Shown: positions 8,964 to 19,093 of the stretch, piece by piece | How positions within the stretch are numbered: the stretch's first letter is position 1 | Layout of the letters: each line of letters starts with the position of its first letter | Source of the DNA: Roseburia_C sp051879315 | Lineage (GTDB): Bacteria > Bacillota > Clostridia > Lachnospirales > Lachnospiraceae | DNA: 64,000 bases | Assembly (NCBI GenBank): GCA_051879315.1 | Contig: JBJELW010000060.1 | Location: 1-64,000, forward strand | Reading direction: 5' to 3' | The notes under the pieces: model-generated | Seen by the model: only the letters and a program-made list of their open reading frames with translations | The model's database searches: none | What the model was told of the DNA's origin: nothing | Translations under genes and position numbers: made by a program

Positions 8964-9899
8964 TTATTCTTCATCATCGCTCTTAGTCAGATTAGCCTGC
9001 ACACGGCGATACAGTTCCTGTGCAGCGTTATATCCCATCTTCTTCTGTCTGTGGTTTACAGCCGCCGCCTCGCAAATGACAGCCAGGTTACGACCGGGAC
9101 GGATAGGCAGAGAATGGCAAACAATCTTATTGCCCAACAGTTCTGTATACTCCTCCTCCAGACCCAGACGGTCATATTCATTATCCTTTTTCCAATCCTC
9201 CAGCTTAATCACCAGATCGATATTCTGTTTTTCCTTCACACACTCCACACCGAACAGGGTCTTCACATCGATGATTCCGATTCCTCGAAGCTCGATAAAA
9301 TACCGGGTGATATCAGGGGAGGTTCCCACCAGCGTGTGTTCATTGATCTTGCGGATTTCCACCACGTCGTCCGTTACCAGACGATGACCTCTGCGGATCA
9401 GCTCCAACGCTGCCTCGCTTTTTCCGATTCCGCTCTCACCGGTGATAAGAAGTCCCTCACCGTAAACATCCACCAGCACACCGTGGATCGTGATACAGGG
9501 TGCCAGTTCCTCGCTGAGCAGATAAATCAGCTCTGCCATGAATTCTGACGTACTTCTTGCCGTACCCAGAATGGGTACATTATTCTCCACCGCCCGCTTC
9601 AAGAACAGATCATCCGGCTGCAGATCCCTGCAAAAGATGATACAGGGAATGTCATAGGACAAAAACTTCTGATATATCTCATCCTTCCGCCCATCGTCCA
9701 ACTGCTGAAGATAGGTATATTCTACCGTTCCGATGATTTCTACACGAGACTGCTGAAAATGTTCAAAATACCCGCTGAGCTGTAACGCCGGACGGTTCAC
9801 ATCCGCCAGCTTGATGCGATGGCTTTTCAGATCCATCTCTGTGGTAAATTTCTTCAGCTGCAGTTTTTTTATGATTTTTTCTACGCTTACACCTTCCAT
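8964..9899 (-). CDS. hprK: HPr kinase/phosphorylase
   Basis: A bifunctional enzyme that phosphorylates HPr on Ser46 in response to glycolytic intermediates and removes the phosphate with Pi. It drives carbon catabolite repression through CcpA in Firmicutes. The 311-residue protein has the Walker A GESGIGKSE (residues 153-161), the following LVTDDVVEI, and the HprK signature region around GIGIIDVKTLFG. The start is ATG 9899 with GGAG upstream. A 125-base gap separates it from uvrC. Confidence 0.96.
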   Translation of the reverse strand: MEGVSVEKIIKKLQLKKFTTEMDLKSHRIKLADVNRPALQLSGYFEHFQQSRVEIIGTVEYTYLQQLDDGRKDEIYQKFLSYDIPCIIFCRDLQPDDLFLKRAVENNVPILGTARSTSEFMAELIYLLSEELAPCITIHGVLVDVYGEGLLITGESGIGKSEAALELIRRGHRLVTDDVVEIRKINEHTLVGTSPDITRYFIELRGIGIIDVKTLFGVECVKEKQNIDLVIKLEDWKKDNEYDRLGLEEEYTELLGNKIVCHSLPIRPGRNLAVICEAAAVNHRQKKMGYNAAQELYRRVQANLTKSDDEE

Positions 9900-10024
9900 G
9901 TTTTTTCTCCTTCTCTCCTGTCATTCCCCTTGTCCCACCATTCAAAAAGGGTCTGTCCCCCCACAGCGCATGGAACCGGTGGCAAGCCCGCATGTGCTCA
10001 ATCACACTCAGTTTAGCATAGTTA

Positions 10025-11902
10025 CTAGTCTGTTTCAATATTGCCATGGAAAAATTTGTATACCTCCAAAGCCGCTTTCTGATTGAAACTTTCCGTCTGG
10101 GCCAGCTCTTCCACCGTGGCATTTTTGATATCATTCAAAGACTGGAACCGGCGCATCAGCGCTTTTCTTCTGGCAGGTCCAACCCCCGGTATCTCATCCA
10201 ATACGGAATGGGTCTGCTCTTTGCTGCGCAAGGACCTGTGATAGGTGATGGCAAACCGGTGTGCTTCATCCTGGATCCGGGTAATCAGATGAAATCCCTC
10301 ACTGTGGGTATCAATGGGAATCTCCACATTATGGAAATATAATCCCCTGGTGCGATGATGGTCATCCTTCACCATACCGCACACAGGAATGTCCAGATTC
10401 AGTTCCGCCAGAACCTGCAGGGCAATATTGACCTGTCCACGGCCACCATCCATCATGATCAGATCCGGGAATTTGGTGAAACTTCCATATTCCTCATCGA
10501 TTCCTTTTTCGGCCAGTTCCTCTCTCTCCTGCTGCCCGTGAGAAAATCTCCGGGTCAGCACTTCGTGCATGGATGCGTAATCATCCGGCCCCGCAATGCT
10601 GCGCAACTTGAATTTCCGATAATCACTGCGCTGGGGTTTTCCTTTTTCAAAAACCACCATGGATCCCACAGTCTCAAAACCACTGATATTGGAAATATCG
10701 AAAGCCTCTACCCGGTTCAGCCGCTCCATATGCAGCCAGCCGGCAATTTCCTTCATGGCTCCGATGGTCCGCCCTTCCTCGCGTTTTATTTTTTCCTTAT
10801 CCTGCCGAAGCACCAGCTGGGCATTTTTCTCCGCCAGCTCCACCAGTTTTTCCTTCATGCCTTTCTGAGGCACCCGGAGAGTCACCTTCTGTCCCCGCTT
10901 CTTGCTGAGCCACTCGGCGATAACCTCCTCATCCTCCACCATTTCCTGCAGCATAACCTCCCGGGGAATGTACGGAGTTCCGGAATAAAACTGTTTGAGG
11001 AACGTGGTCAGTATCTGTCCGGCGTTGTCTTCGTTTCCTACAGTCAGGAAAAAGTGTTCTCGTCCAATCAATCGGCCACCTCGGATAAAAAACACCTGCA
11101 CCACCGCATCCCGATCGTCGGAAGCCAGTGCGATCACATCCTTGTCCTCTCCGTCCGCATTGGTGATCTTCTGCTTCTGGGCAATCTGCTTCACACTGTT
11201 CAACAGTTCCCGGTATTCAATGGCCTTCTCAAACTCCATGGCTTCGGAAGCTGCCAGCATTTTCTGCTCCAGTTCCGCCAGCACCGGCTGATAATTTCCA
11301 TTTAAAAATTCCAACACGCCCTCTATCTTTATTCTATACGCTTCTTTCGAAATATATCCCTGACAGGGTGCCTGACATTGCTTGATATGATAATTTAAAC
11401 AGGGACGCTCCTTGCCGATATCCCTGGGGAGACAACGGTTGCAGGAACGAATCTGATACAGTTTTTTTAACAGATCGATGGTATCCTTCACTGCCCCCGC
11501 ACTGGTGTAAGGGCCAAAATATTTTGATTTATCCTTTTTTATACTTCGACAAAATAGGACCCTGGGAAAATCCTCTCCCAGAGTCACTTTAATATAGGGA
11601 TAAGTCTTGTCATCCCTCAGCATAGTGTTGTATTTCGGACGGTGTTCCTTGATGAGATTGCACTCTAACACCAAAGCTTCCAGCTCGGAATCCGTAATGA
11701 TATACTCAAACCGGTGAATTTTCTTCACCATCTGGTCTTTTTTGATTCCCTCGTTATGGCTGGCCTGAAAATATTGATGCACACGCTTGCGAAGGCTCAC
11801 TGCCTTGCCCACATAGATAATGGCATCCGCAGCATCATGCATGATATAGACTCCCGGCTGATCCGGGAGTTTTTTTAATTCCTCTTGAATATTAAATGTC
11901 AT
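10025..11902 (-). CDS. uvrC: Excinuclease ABC subunit C
   Basis: UvrC makes both incisions around UvrB-bound DNA lesions in nucleotide excision repair. The domains in order are the GIY-YIG nuclease (PGVYIM, IIYVGKA at about 15-35), a Cys cluster (CNRCLPRDIGKERPCLNYHIKQC), the UVR domain near 200-235, the RNase H-like endonuclease with VEAFDISNISG near 385, and C-terminal helix-hairpin-helix (IPGVGPARRKALMRRF). The start ATG 11902 lies within the last codons of ftsH. An in-frame GTG at 11914 is an alternative. The overlap points to translational coupling. Confidence 0.95.
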   Translation of the reverse strand: MTFNIQEELKKLPDQPGVYIMHDAADAIIYVGKAVSLRKRVHQYFQASHNEGIKKDQMVKKIHRFEYIITDSELEALVLECNLIKEHRPKYNTMLRDDKTYPYIKVTLGEDFPRVLFCRSIKKDKSKYFGPYTSAGAVKDTIDLLKKLYQIRSCNRCLPRDIGKERPCLNYHIKQCQAPCQGYISKEAYRIKIEGVLEFLNGNYQPVLAELEQKMLAASEAMEFEKAIEYRELLNSVKQIAQKQKITNADGEDKDVIALASDDRDAVVQVFFIRGGRLIGREHFFLTVGNEDNAGQILTTFLKQFYSGTPYIPREVMLQEMVEDEEVIAEWLSKKRGQKVTLRVPQKGMKEKLVELAEKNAQLVLRQDKEKIKREEGRTIGAMKEIAGWLHMERLNRVEAFDISNISGFETVGSMVVFEKGKPQRSDYRKFKLRSIAGPDDYASMHEVLTRRFSHGQQEREELAEKGIDEEYGSFTKFPDLIMMDGGRGQVNIALQVLAELNLDIPVCGMVKDDHHRTRGLYFHNVEIPIDTHSEGFHLITRIQDEAHRFAITYHRSLRSKEQTHSVLDEIPGVGPARRKALMRRFQSLNDIKNATVEELAQTESFNQKAALEVYKFFHGNIETD

Positions 11903-13931
11903 CTTCCCCACCACCTACTGTGATGTCCAAAACAGGCTTCTGCTCCTCCGAATCTGATTCCAAATCCCCAGGAGCCGATTTCTGGTTCTCCTCGGCGGGA
12001 GCCTCAATACCGGTCATCTCACGGAACATATCCATGAATTCCTTGCCGGTGATGGTCTCCTTTTCAAAAAGATAGTCGGAAATCCGGTCTAACACTTCCC
12101 GGTTCTCCGTCAGGAGACGTGTAGCCTCATCATAGCAGTTCTGTAACAGTGTCTGCACTTCCTCGTCAATCTTTGTCGCAGTCTCTTCCCCGCAATTTAA
12201 ATGTGCTCTTCCGTCCAGATACTGATCATCCACAGAGGCCAGACCCATCATACCGAACTTATCGGACATACCGAAACGGGTAATCATGGCCCTTGCAATA
12301 TTGGTGGCCTGCTCAATATCATTGGCTGCACCGCTGGTGGCGGAGTGGAATACCAGCTCCTCTGCCGCACGTCCGCCCATGTAGGTCACGATCTTTGCAA
12401 CCAGCTCATCCTTGGTCTCTAAAAACTTTTCCTCCTCCGGGGTCTGCAGGGTGTAACCCAGGGCACCCATGGTACGGGGCACGATGGTAATCTTCTGCAC
12501 CGGCTCCGTATTCTTCTGAAGCGCTGTCACCATGGCGTGTCCCACCTCGTGATAAGAAACGATGCGGCGCTCCTTCTCACTCATGGCACGATCCTTCTTC
12601 TCCTTGCCGCCAACGGCAACAATCTCAAAGGCCTCGAACAAATCTGACTGGTTCACATACTTTCTTCCGTTCTTTACCGCATTGATAGCCGCTTCATTGA
12701 TCATATTTGCAAGATCCGATCCCACCAATCCGGCACTGGCCAGGGCAATGGCATCCAGATCCACTGTCTCATCCATCAGCACATCCTTGGAATGAACCTT
12801 CAGTGTTTCTAATCTTCCCTTCAGATCCGGCTTATCCACGATGATGCGGCGGTCAAAACGTCCCGGCCGCAGCAGCGCCTTGTCCAGTACTTCCGGCCGG
12901 TTGGTGGCAGCCAGTACCAACAGTCCCTTAGAGGTATCGAAACCATCCATCTCAGCCAACAGCTGATTTAATGTCTGTTCACGCTCGTCGTTTCCACCGC
13001 CGTAACGGGAATCACGGCTCTTACCGATGGCATCGATCTCATCGATAAAGATAATACAGGGTGCCTGTTTCTGGGCATCCTTGAACAGATCCCGGACACG
13101 GGAAGCACCCACACCAACGAACATCTCCACAAAATCCGAACCTGCCAGAGAAAAGAAAGGAACCTTTGCCTCCCCTGCCACTGCCTTTGCCAGCAATGTT
13201 TTACCGGTTCCGGGAGGTCCCACCAAAAGGGCTCCCTTCGGCAGCTTTGCACCGATTTCCCGATATTTTTTGGGATTGTGTAAAAAATCCACCACTTCCT
13301 GCAGGGATTCCTTGGCCTCGTCCTGCCCTGCCACATCCGCAAAGGTAACACCGGTCTGCTTTTCCACATAGACCTTGGCATTGCTCTTGCCAACGCCCAT
13401 GACTCCTCCGCCTCCGCGCTTCATAATCATTCCGAAGACAATCCAGATCAGGAGCAGCGGCAGTATGATGCTGGCCAGATTCCAAAGAATCGTGGAGGTA
13501 CTGCTTGGAATTTCCCCGTCGATATCCACCTTATGCAATTTCATAAGATCCAGCAGCTGGGCATCGTTCACCAGCCCGGTGTAATAGGTCTTACCGGTCT
13601 TATCCCTGGGAATAATATTGAACTGGGTGCCGGTGATCTCCACCTCTTTCACCTCGTCATCCTCGATCATCTGAAGAAACTCCGTGTAAGTGATCTTCTC
13701 GGAGTAGGAATTGGTCAACAGACGGTTCATCATGGAAATACCGAAAAGCACCACCAGTGTCACAATGATAAAGGCCAGCATAAGGGAGTTATTTCCTCCC
13801 TTTTTATCCCCGTTTCCACCTTCTGGCCCGCCATTGTTGCGGTTGCCATTGTTCCCACCATTGTTATTATTGTTATTATTATTTTGATATCCATTCTGTT
13901 GATTATTCATGTTATCATACTGATTATCCAT
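11892..13931 (-). CDS. ftsH: ATP-dependent zinc metalloprotease FtsH
   Basis: A membrane-bound AAA+ protease that degrades misfolded membrane proteins and short-lived regulators. The order is a cytoplasmic N-terminal extension rich in Asn and Gly (residues 1-48), TM1 (about 51-70), an extracytoplasmic domain, TM2 (about 155-178), AAA with GPPGTGKT (near 240), IIFIDEIDAIG and the second region of homology, then the zinc site HEVGH (near 460). The length of 679 is normal apart from the low-complexity N-terminus, which contains a run of eight Asn. A well-formed promoter lies upstream and the ribosome site is AGAGGA. Confidence 0.97.
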   Translation of the reverse strand: MDNQYDNMNNQQNGYQNNNNNNNNGGNNGNRNNGGPEGGNGDKKGGNNSLMLAFIIVTLVVLFGISMMNRLLTNSYSEKITYTEFLQMIEDDEVKEVEITGTQFNIIPRDKTGKTYYTGLVNDAQLLDLMKLHKVDIDGEIPSSTSTILWNLASIILPLLLIWIVFGMIMKRGGGGVMGVGKSNAKVYVEKQTGVTFADVAGQDEAKESLQEVVDFLHNPKKYREIGAKLPKGALLVGPPGTGKTLLAKAVAGEAKVPFFSLAGSDFVEMFVGVGASRVRDLFKDAQKQAPCIIFIDEIDAIGKSRDSRYGGGNDEREQTLNQLLAEMDGFDTSKGLLVLAATNRPEVLDKALLRPGRFDRRIIVDKPDLKGRLETLKVHSKDVLMDETVDLDAIALASAGLVGSDLANMINEAAINAVKNGRKYVNQSDLFEAFEIVAVGGKEKKDRAMSEKERRIVSYHEVGHAMVTALQKNTEPVQKITIVPRTMGALGYTLQTPEEEKFLETKDELVAKIVTYMGGRAAEELVFHSATSGAANDIEQATNIARAMITRFGMSDKFGMMGLASVDDQYLDGRAHLNCGEETATKIDEEVQTLLQNCYDEATRLLTENREVLDRISDYLFEKETITGKEFMDMFREMTGIEAPAEENQKSAPGDLESDSEEQKPVLDITVGGGEDDI

Positions 13932-13992
13932 CGTGTCCTCTTATCGATCCTCCGCTGTTGCCAGAGAATACCCTTTCAAAATTATAAGAAAC

Positions 13993-14021
13993 ATTATATT
14001 TAATCTTCCCCGATAAATCAA
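13993..14021 (-). promoter_or_regulatory. sigma-A promoter of the ftsH series
   Basis: TTGATT at 14021-14016 and a perfect TATAAT at 13998-13993 are separated by exactly 17 bases on the minus strand, about 60 bases before the ftsH start. Confidence 0.75.
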
Positions 14022-14075
14022 TATTAACTCTATGAACTTTTGGTGTTTATTTCTAAACTTTTTATAAAATAAAGG

Positions 14076-14104
14076 TGGATTTCTTTTGTCGGTCGTTGTA
14101 TAAT
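14076..14104 (+). promoter_or_regulatory. Candidate pyrG promoter
   Basis: A perfect TATAAT at 14099-14104 lies 59 bases before pyrG. The -35 position 17 bases upstream (TGGATT) is a poor match. Some 55 bases of divergent spacer separate it from the ftsH promoter. Confidence 0.4.
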
Positions 14105-14162
14105 GGGATATGTTTTGTAAGTTTGATTTAGACATTTTCATCACATAGAAGGAGGAAGCATT

Positions 14163-15770
14163 ATGCCTGTAAAATACGTCTTTGTCACCGGTGGCGTGGT
14201 ATCCGGTCTTGGAAAGGGAATCACCGCAGCATCACTGGGCCGCCTGCTCAAGGCAAGAGGTTACAAGGTGACCATGCAGAAATTTGACCCTTACATCAAT
14301 ATTGATCCCGGAACCATGAACCCCATCCAGCACGGTGAGGTGTTTGTAACGGACGATGGTGCTGAGACCGATCTGGATCTGGGCCACTATGAAAGATTCA
14401 TCGACGAAAGTCTTACCAAGAATTCCAACGTTACCACCGGAAAGGTGTACTGGTCCGTGTTGCAGAAGGAACGCCGGGGCGATTTTGGCGGTGGCACCGT
14501 ACAGGTTATTCCTCATATAACAAATGAGATCAAGAGCCGTTTTTACCGGAACTTCACATCCGATGAGACACATATTGCCATCATCGAGGTGGGTGGCACA
14601 GTAGGTGATATTGAGAGTCAGCCTTTCCTGGAGTCCATCCGTCAGTTCCAGCACGAGGTGGGACATGAGAACGCAATCCTGATCCATGTAACATTGATTC
14701 CTTATTTAAAGGCTTCCGGCGAACTAAAGACCAAGCCCACCCAGGCCAGCGTAAAAGAACTGCAGGGAATGGGTATCCAGCCGGATATCATCGTATGTCG
14801 TTCTGAGCAGCCTCTGGATCAGGGCTTAAAGGACAAGATTGCCCTGTTCTGTAACGTACCCAACGATCATGTACTGCAGAATCTGGATGTGGAGTATCTC
14901 TACGAGGCACCTTTGGCCATGGAAAAGGAGAATCTGGCAAAGGTTGCCTGCGAATCCCTGCATCTGCCATGTCCGGAACCGGATTTAAAGGACTGGACCG
15001 CCATGGTAGAGGCCCTGCGCAACCCCACACAGGAGGTTACCATCTCACTGGTAGGAAAATACACCCAGCTTCATGATGCTTACATCTCCGTAGTGGAGGC
15101 GTTAAAGCACGGCGGTATCGCAGCCCATGCCACAGTGAATATCAACTGGGTGGATTCCGAGCTGGTAAACGACGATAACGTGGCAGACTATTTAGGAGAT
15201 TCCGATGGAATTATCGTTCCCGGCGGCTTCGGTGACCGTGGTGTGGAGGGAATGATTTCCGCTGCAAAATATGCCCGGGAGAACAAAGTTCCCTATCTTG
15301 GACTGTGTCTGGGTATGCAGGTTTCCATTATTGAATACGCAAGACACGTGTGCAAGCTGAACGATGCCCACAGCATAGAGTTGGATCCCAGCACCACCCA
15401 TCCGGTGATCGCACTGATGCCAGATCAGAATGGTGTGGAGGATATCGGCGGTACCTTGAGACTGGGCTCCTATCCCTGTGTATTGGATAAGTCTTCCAAG
15501 GCATATGAAGTGTATGGCGACGAGACCATCCACGAGAGACATCGTCACAGATATGAGGTAAATAACGATTACCGTGATACCCTTACCAAAAACGGCATGA
15601 AGCTCTGTGGTCTCTCACCGGACGGACGCATCGTGGAAATGATCGAGATCCCGGATCATCCCTGGTTTATTGCAACCCAGGCACATCCGGAGTTAAAATC
15701 CAGACCTAACCGTCCGCATCCGCTGTTTAAGGGATTTGTGCAGGCTTCCTGCAATCATAAGAATCAGTAA
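14163..15770 (+). CDS. pyrG: CTP synthase
   Basis: This enzyme converts UTP to CTP using ATP and glutamine. The 535-residue protein has the N-terminal synthetase domain starting KYVFVTGGVVSGLGKGI (P-loop region) and a C-terminal class I glutamine amidotransferase domain with the nucleophile in GLCLGMQ (Cys near residue 382) and the His/Glu pair in QAHPELKSRP. The ribosome site AGAAGGAGG is ideal. It is the only plus-strand gene recognised in the window and ends against the converging CIS locus at a shared terminator. Confidence 0.97.
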   Translation: MPVKYVFVTGGVVSGLGKGITAASLGRLLKARGYKVTMQKFDPYINIDPGTMNPIQHGEVFVTDDGAETDLDLGHYERFIDESLTKNSNVTTGKVYWSVLQKERRGDFGGGTVQVIPHITNEIKSRFYRNFTSDETHIAIIEVGGTVGDIESQPFLESIRQFQHEVGHENAILIHVTLIPYLKASGELKTKPTQASVKELQGMGIQPDIIVCRSEQPLDQGLKDKIALFCNVPNDHVLQNLDVEYLYEAPLAMEKENLAKVACESLHLPCPEPDLKDWTAMVEALRNPTQEVTISLVGKYTQLHDAYISVVEALKHGGIAAHATVNINWVDSELVNDDNVADYLGDSDGIIVPGGFGDRGVEGMISAAKYARENKVPYLGLCLGMQVSIIEYARHVCKLNDAHSIELDPSTTHPVIALMPDQNGVEDIGGTLRLGSYPCVLDKSSKAYEVYGDETIHERHRHRYEVNNDYRDTLTKNGMKLCGLSPDGRIVEMIEIPDHPWFIATQAHPELKSRPNRPHPLFKGFVQASCNHKNQ

Positions 15771-15797
15771 AACTATAAATTATATAAATTTCAAGAG

Positions 15798-15839
15798 CAA
15801 AAAGTGCGATCCGCCTCCGCGAATCGCACTCTTTTTTTG
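15798..15839. terminator. Bidirectional terminator between pyrG and the CIS locus
   Basis: An 8-base-pair stem (AGTGCGAT at 15803-15810 with ATCGCACT at 15823-15830) has seven T on its plus-strand 3' side and A-rich sequence on the 5' side. It can stop transcription from both converging units. Confidence 0.85.
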
Positions 15840-15850
15840 CAAATAAACAT

Positions 15851-16948
15851 TTATCCTAACACATAATTTCCACCCAGCACAAATCCACTGGTATCGGCTT
15901 CCACCGGCGTGGACAGGTAGCTGTTCACATCCAGATAGCAATGGGTATCCATGTGATAGCTTTCTGTCAGATAGACCAGATTACAATGTAATCCCATGGG
16001 CGTGTACTCTTCAATCTGCTGCAATACCATTTCTCTGTCCGGAATCTGACTGGTTCGTTCACCGGTAAAATCAATAATCACCGTAAACACATGGGCATCC
16101 TTGCCGTACAATTTCGAAAATTCTTCTACCAGACTGCTGCCATCCCCCATCCAGTCTTTCCATTTAAAGTACTCCACGATGCGGGTCTGTCTGCCCGTAA
16201 CCATCTCCAACACCCGCCTCATAACACCACAGGTTCCTTTCCCCGCCTGTAATTCCCACAAATGTGCAAGCATATACCGAAGCTGCTCCGGTGAATAGGG
16301 ATAATCCTGCTTATCCAATCCTACCCAGCCTGCAAGTTCTGCCAGCTTATCCTCCGGGGTAGTCTCATAATCCAGATAGTTCGGCAGTTTGGAAACCTCA
16401 GCTTCCAGGTCCACATACAGGCTCTGCAATGCTGCCATATAACGTTCAAAAAAAGTATCCTCTGTCTCTTGATAAATTTCCGGCAAATATTCCACAAAAC
16501 TGCTTTTGGGAAATTCTACCTGGAAACTGTCAATGGTGAATGAGCCTGTTAAACTGGAAGATGTGACACCGATATAAATCCAAAGATATCGCCCCTCCAG
16601 CTCATGCAGCAGAAAATCATCTTTATTCACTTTTCTCACATGACCGAACTGTTGCAACAGGGAAACCTGTTCCATAGGCGTGATTCCCTCTTTCAGCAGA
16701 CTGTCGCTGATATCCGTATTCACCGCTGCTGCCAGAATTTCATATTTACACTCCCGAAAACTTCCGTTTAATGTAAATCTATGGAAACTGCTGTTATAAT
16801 CCATGGTATCAAATACCGGTGCAAGATAGGAGAAATATCCACCGCCAGAGCCGATCAGCTTATCCTCTGCTGACAGTTCCATACGGTTTGGCATACCCCC
16901 ATGCAAAGACAGCCGGCAATAATTAATTTTCTTTTGTATATTCTGCAT
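15851..16948 (-). CDS. CIS baseplate protein, phage tail protein I-like
   Basis: A 365-residue protein. The C-terminal two-thirds resembles the phage gpI/putative tail protein family of CIS baseplates: FVEYLPEIYQ near 165, then LPNYLDYETTPEDKLAELAGWVGL and a PYSPEQLRYMLAHLWELQAGKGT segment followed by GVMRRVLEMVTG. The N-terminal 150 residues are beta-rich and less conserved. By position (last gene, after two baseplate J-like proteins) it should be a wedge or peripheral baseplate part. It ends in NYVLG, 12 bases from the shared terminator. Confidence 0.8.
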   Translation of the reverse strand: MQNIQKKINYCRLSLHGGMPNRMELSAEDKLIGSGGGYFSYLAPVFDTMDYNSSFHRFTLNGSFRECKYEILAAAVNTDISDSLLKEGITPMEQVSLLQQFGHVRKVNKDDFLLHELEGRYLWIYIGVTSSSLTGSFTIDSFQVEFPKSSFVEYLPEIYQETEDTFFERYMAALQSLYVDLEAEVSKLPNYLDYETTPEDKLAELAGWVGLDKQDYPYSPEQLRYMLAHLWELQAGKGTCGVMRRVLEMVTGRQTRIVEYFKWKDWMGDGSSLVEEFSKLYGKDAHVFTVIIDFTGERTSQIPDREMVLQQIEEYTPMGLHCNLVYLTESYHMDTHCYLDVNSYLSTPVEADTSGFVLGGNYVLG

Positions 16949-16966
16949 TACTCTCCCGCCTTTCTA

Positions 16967-19081
16967 TCAGCAAAATTCCAGATTGATGTCACTAATATAG
17001 CAAAGAGCATCCTCCATCAGCTGAATGTCACCTCTCTGATTTTTTTCAGCGCCTTTTCCCAACCGCTCTATGGACAGACTGTGCACTCTGCTCACTTCTT
17101 CCATCATCTCTAACCGGGAGAACAGAGCGCTTAAAACCAGCTTCTTTCCAAATTGTGGAGCCTCCCCCTTTGCATCCACCAATTCTTCCAACAATTCCAG
17201 TACTGCCGCCTGATCCTGTGGCCGTTTATGAGTGAGTTCTATCTTTCCGTAAATCTCGATTCCCACATAGGAAGGGGATACAATGGACACTTTTGTGTTA
17301 ATCAGCCGCTTTTCTTCAATATACGCAGAAATGCTTTCCTTATAGAAATCACTTAAGACCGGACATTTCTTTTGGGCATAGGGCTTTACCACTACAACCA
17401 CTTCATTGTCTTCCCAATTCCGGTCATGAATTTCTCCATATCGTTTTCCCGACAAAACTTCCACAGCCTCAATCATCAAACCGGGGGTTCTTTTTACCAC
17501 AGTCTTGTAATCGTCCACCGATACCAGACGTCCCTGGCAAAACAGCTCTGTCTCCAGACGGGTCTTAATATCTTTCATAGTCTCCAGGTTTCTCCCGCCA
17601 ACAGCCGGCATGGGATTATATACCTTCAGATTCTCCATCTGTCCCGGCACCTGCGTGATTTCCCGCTCCAAAGCATTTCCGTCTTTAAACTTTGAAACAG
17701 CAAATCCGGTGATGCAGATTTTCTGTCCCGGCCTGGGGACTCTTCCATGTTCCCCATCGCCGAACAGGATTCTCCCCTGCTCCCAATCATAAGTGAACAC
17801 CTTATCGGTATATGCGGCACGTTCTAAATTCGGAACATAATTCCAGATTTCATATCTGACTGTCCCATTCTTTTCTTCCCCCCAAAGGGAAATGGACAGT
17901 TCCTGTATTCCATCGAAAGAAAATGGAATTTCCTGATTGGCACATCCATCTGTAATTCCCTGACCAAATACAGAACTCAGTTCTTCACAAACGAAAAAGA
18001 CTTGTAAGATACTTCCCGCCACAGGTCTGCGTTCCTTATCTAAAAAGACAATCTGCCGTTCTCCCGGCCGACCGGTTTTTCTCACATCCAGGCAATGGGC
18101 TTCTTCCCCTCCTTCCCGGTATAACAGGCTGCCAAATCCTTCCTGCTCCCGGAGTCCTATCATGATACCGGCATTTTCCGGAATATAATACGGGATAACA
18201 AGTTCTTCCTCCCCCTGATATTCCACTTCACAGACCCTGCTCAGTGTTCTCTTCTGTTCTGCCAAAACAGGATTGATATAGATTTTCCCGATTTCCGGAA
18301 GCTTATCATAGGTATTCTTCTTCAAAATACAGCGGATGTAATGGGCCTTGCACACGGAATCCGGATACTGATACAGCACTGTTTTTTCCGGAATATATAC
18401 CTTCAAAATTCCGCTTCTCAACAAGCCACCTGTACCATCTTCCCTGACTTCCATGTCCTTCCATCCGTTTTCCCCATAATACTGCCAATGCAAATCACTC
18501 ATGGAAAATCCCATTTCAAAAGGATTCCGCCATTGGTTTTCCCTGACACAGATCTGAAGGGCCACGTCACCGGAAAGCTCGTTTCCAAATCCAAAATAAC
18601 CTGCTGCCTGTTTTTCAAAGTCCTCGGAAAACAAATCTGCATAATCTCCGTCCATACCCGCAAACATGGTTAAATCTATGCCAATTCCATCCACCTCATT
18701 AATATAGGAAATCATGGAATTGCTGTTGATCCTGCTGTCCTCCACCGTCTCAAAACATATATTTCCTGCATATACCGGTGTCCCGGCACGAACCAAGAGA
18801 TCAGGGGTCGATGATTCCATATTCAGGTATGCTTTTGCAGCCTGTGCCTCTCTGGGCAAAATGCCCAACAACTTCATGTATTTTCGAATATGTATATCCC
18901 CGGTGGCATCCATATAATAATTCAACATGTCCACCAGCCATGCATAAGTCTGAAGTACCGTAATTCCCGGATCATGATAATTAAAATCCGTCCACTCCTC
19001 TGTCATGGAAGGAATTTTTTGAATTGCCTGCTGTACCATCTGATCATAGGTTATATCACTTACACTTGGTACCTTTAACAC
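16967..19081 (-). CDS. CIS baseplate assembly protein (J-like, Afp12-type position)
   Basis: A 704-residue baseplate wedge protein. The N-terminal signature around residues 30-75 (DFNYHDPGITVLQTYAWLVD, then HIRKYMKLLG) is typical of the large putative baseplate proteins of extracellular CIS, which are related to P2 gpJ and T4 gp6. The region near 510-620 (PMPAVGGRNLETMKDIKTRLE, RLVSVDDYKTVVKRTPG) is the conserved J core. The start is GTG 19081 after GGAGGTG. It follows the 950-residue paralogue by 12 bases. Confidence 0.82.
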   Translation of the reverse strand: MLKVPSVSDITYDQMVQQAIQKIPSMTEEWTDFNYHDPGITVLQTYAWLVDMLNYYMDATGDIHIRKYMKLLGILPREAQAAKAYLNMESSTPDLLVRAGTPVYAGNICFETVEDSRINSNSMISYINEVDGIGIDLTMFAGMDGDYADLFSEDFEKQAAGYFGFGNELSGDVALQICVRENQWRNPFEMGFSMSDLHWQYYGENGWKDMEVREDGTGGLLRSGILKVYIPEKTVLYQYPDSVCKAHYIRCILKKNTYDKLPEIGKIYINPVLAEQKRTLSRVCEVEYQGEEELVIPYYIPENAGIMIGLREQEGFGSLLYREGGEEAHCLDVRKTGRPGERQIVFLDKERRPVAGSILQVFFVCEELSSVFGQGITDGCANQEIPFSFDGIQELSISLWGEEKNGTVRYEIWNYVPNLERAAYTDKVFTYDWEQGRILFGDGEHGRVPRPGQKICITGFAVSKFKDGNALEREITQVPGQMENLKVYNPMPAVGGRNLETMKDIKTRLETELFCQGRLVSVDDYKTVVKRTPGLMIEAVEVLSGKRYGEIHDRNWEDNEVVVVVKPYAQKKCPVLSDFYKESISAYIEEKRLINTKVSIVSPSYVGIEIYGKIELTHKRPQDQAAVLELLEELVDAKGEAPQFGKKLVLSALFSRLEMMEEVSRVHSLSIERLGKGAEKNQRGDIQLMEDALCYISDINLEFC

Positions 19082-19093
19082 GAAATCACCTCC

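Noticed and set aside
13941..14144. A 67-residue gene between ftsH and pyrG
   Set aside because: It covers both divergent promoters and has no ribosome site.
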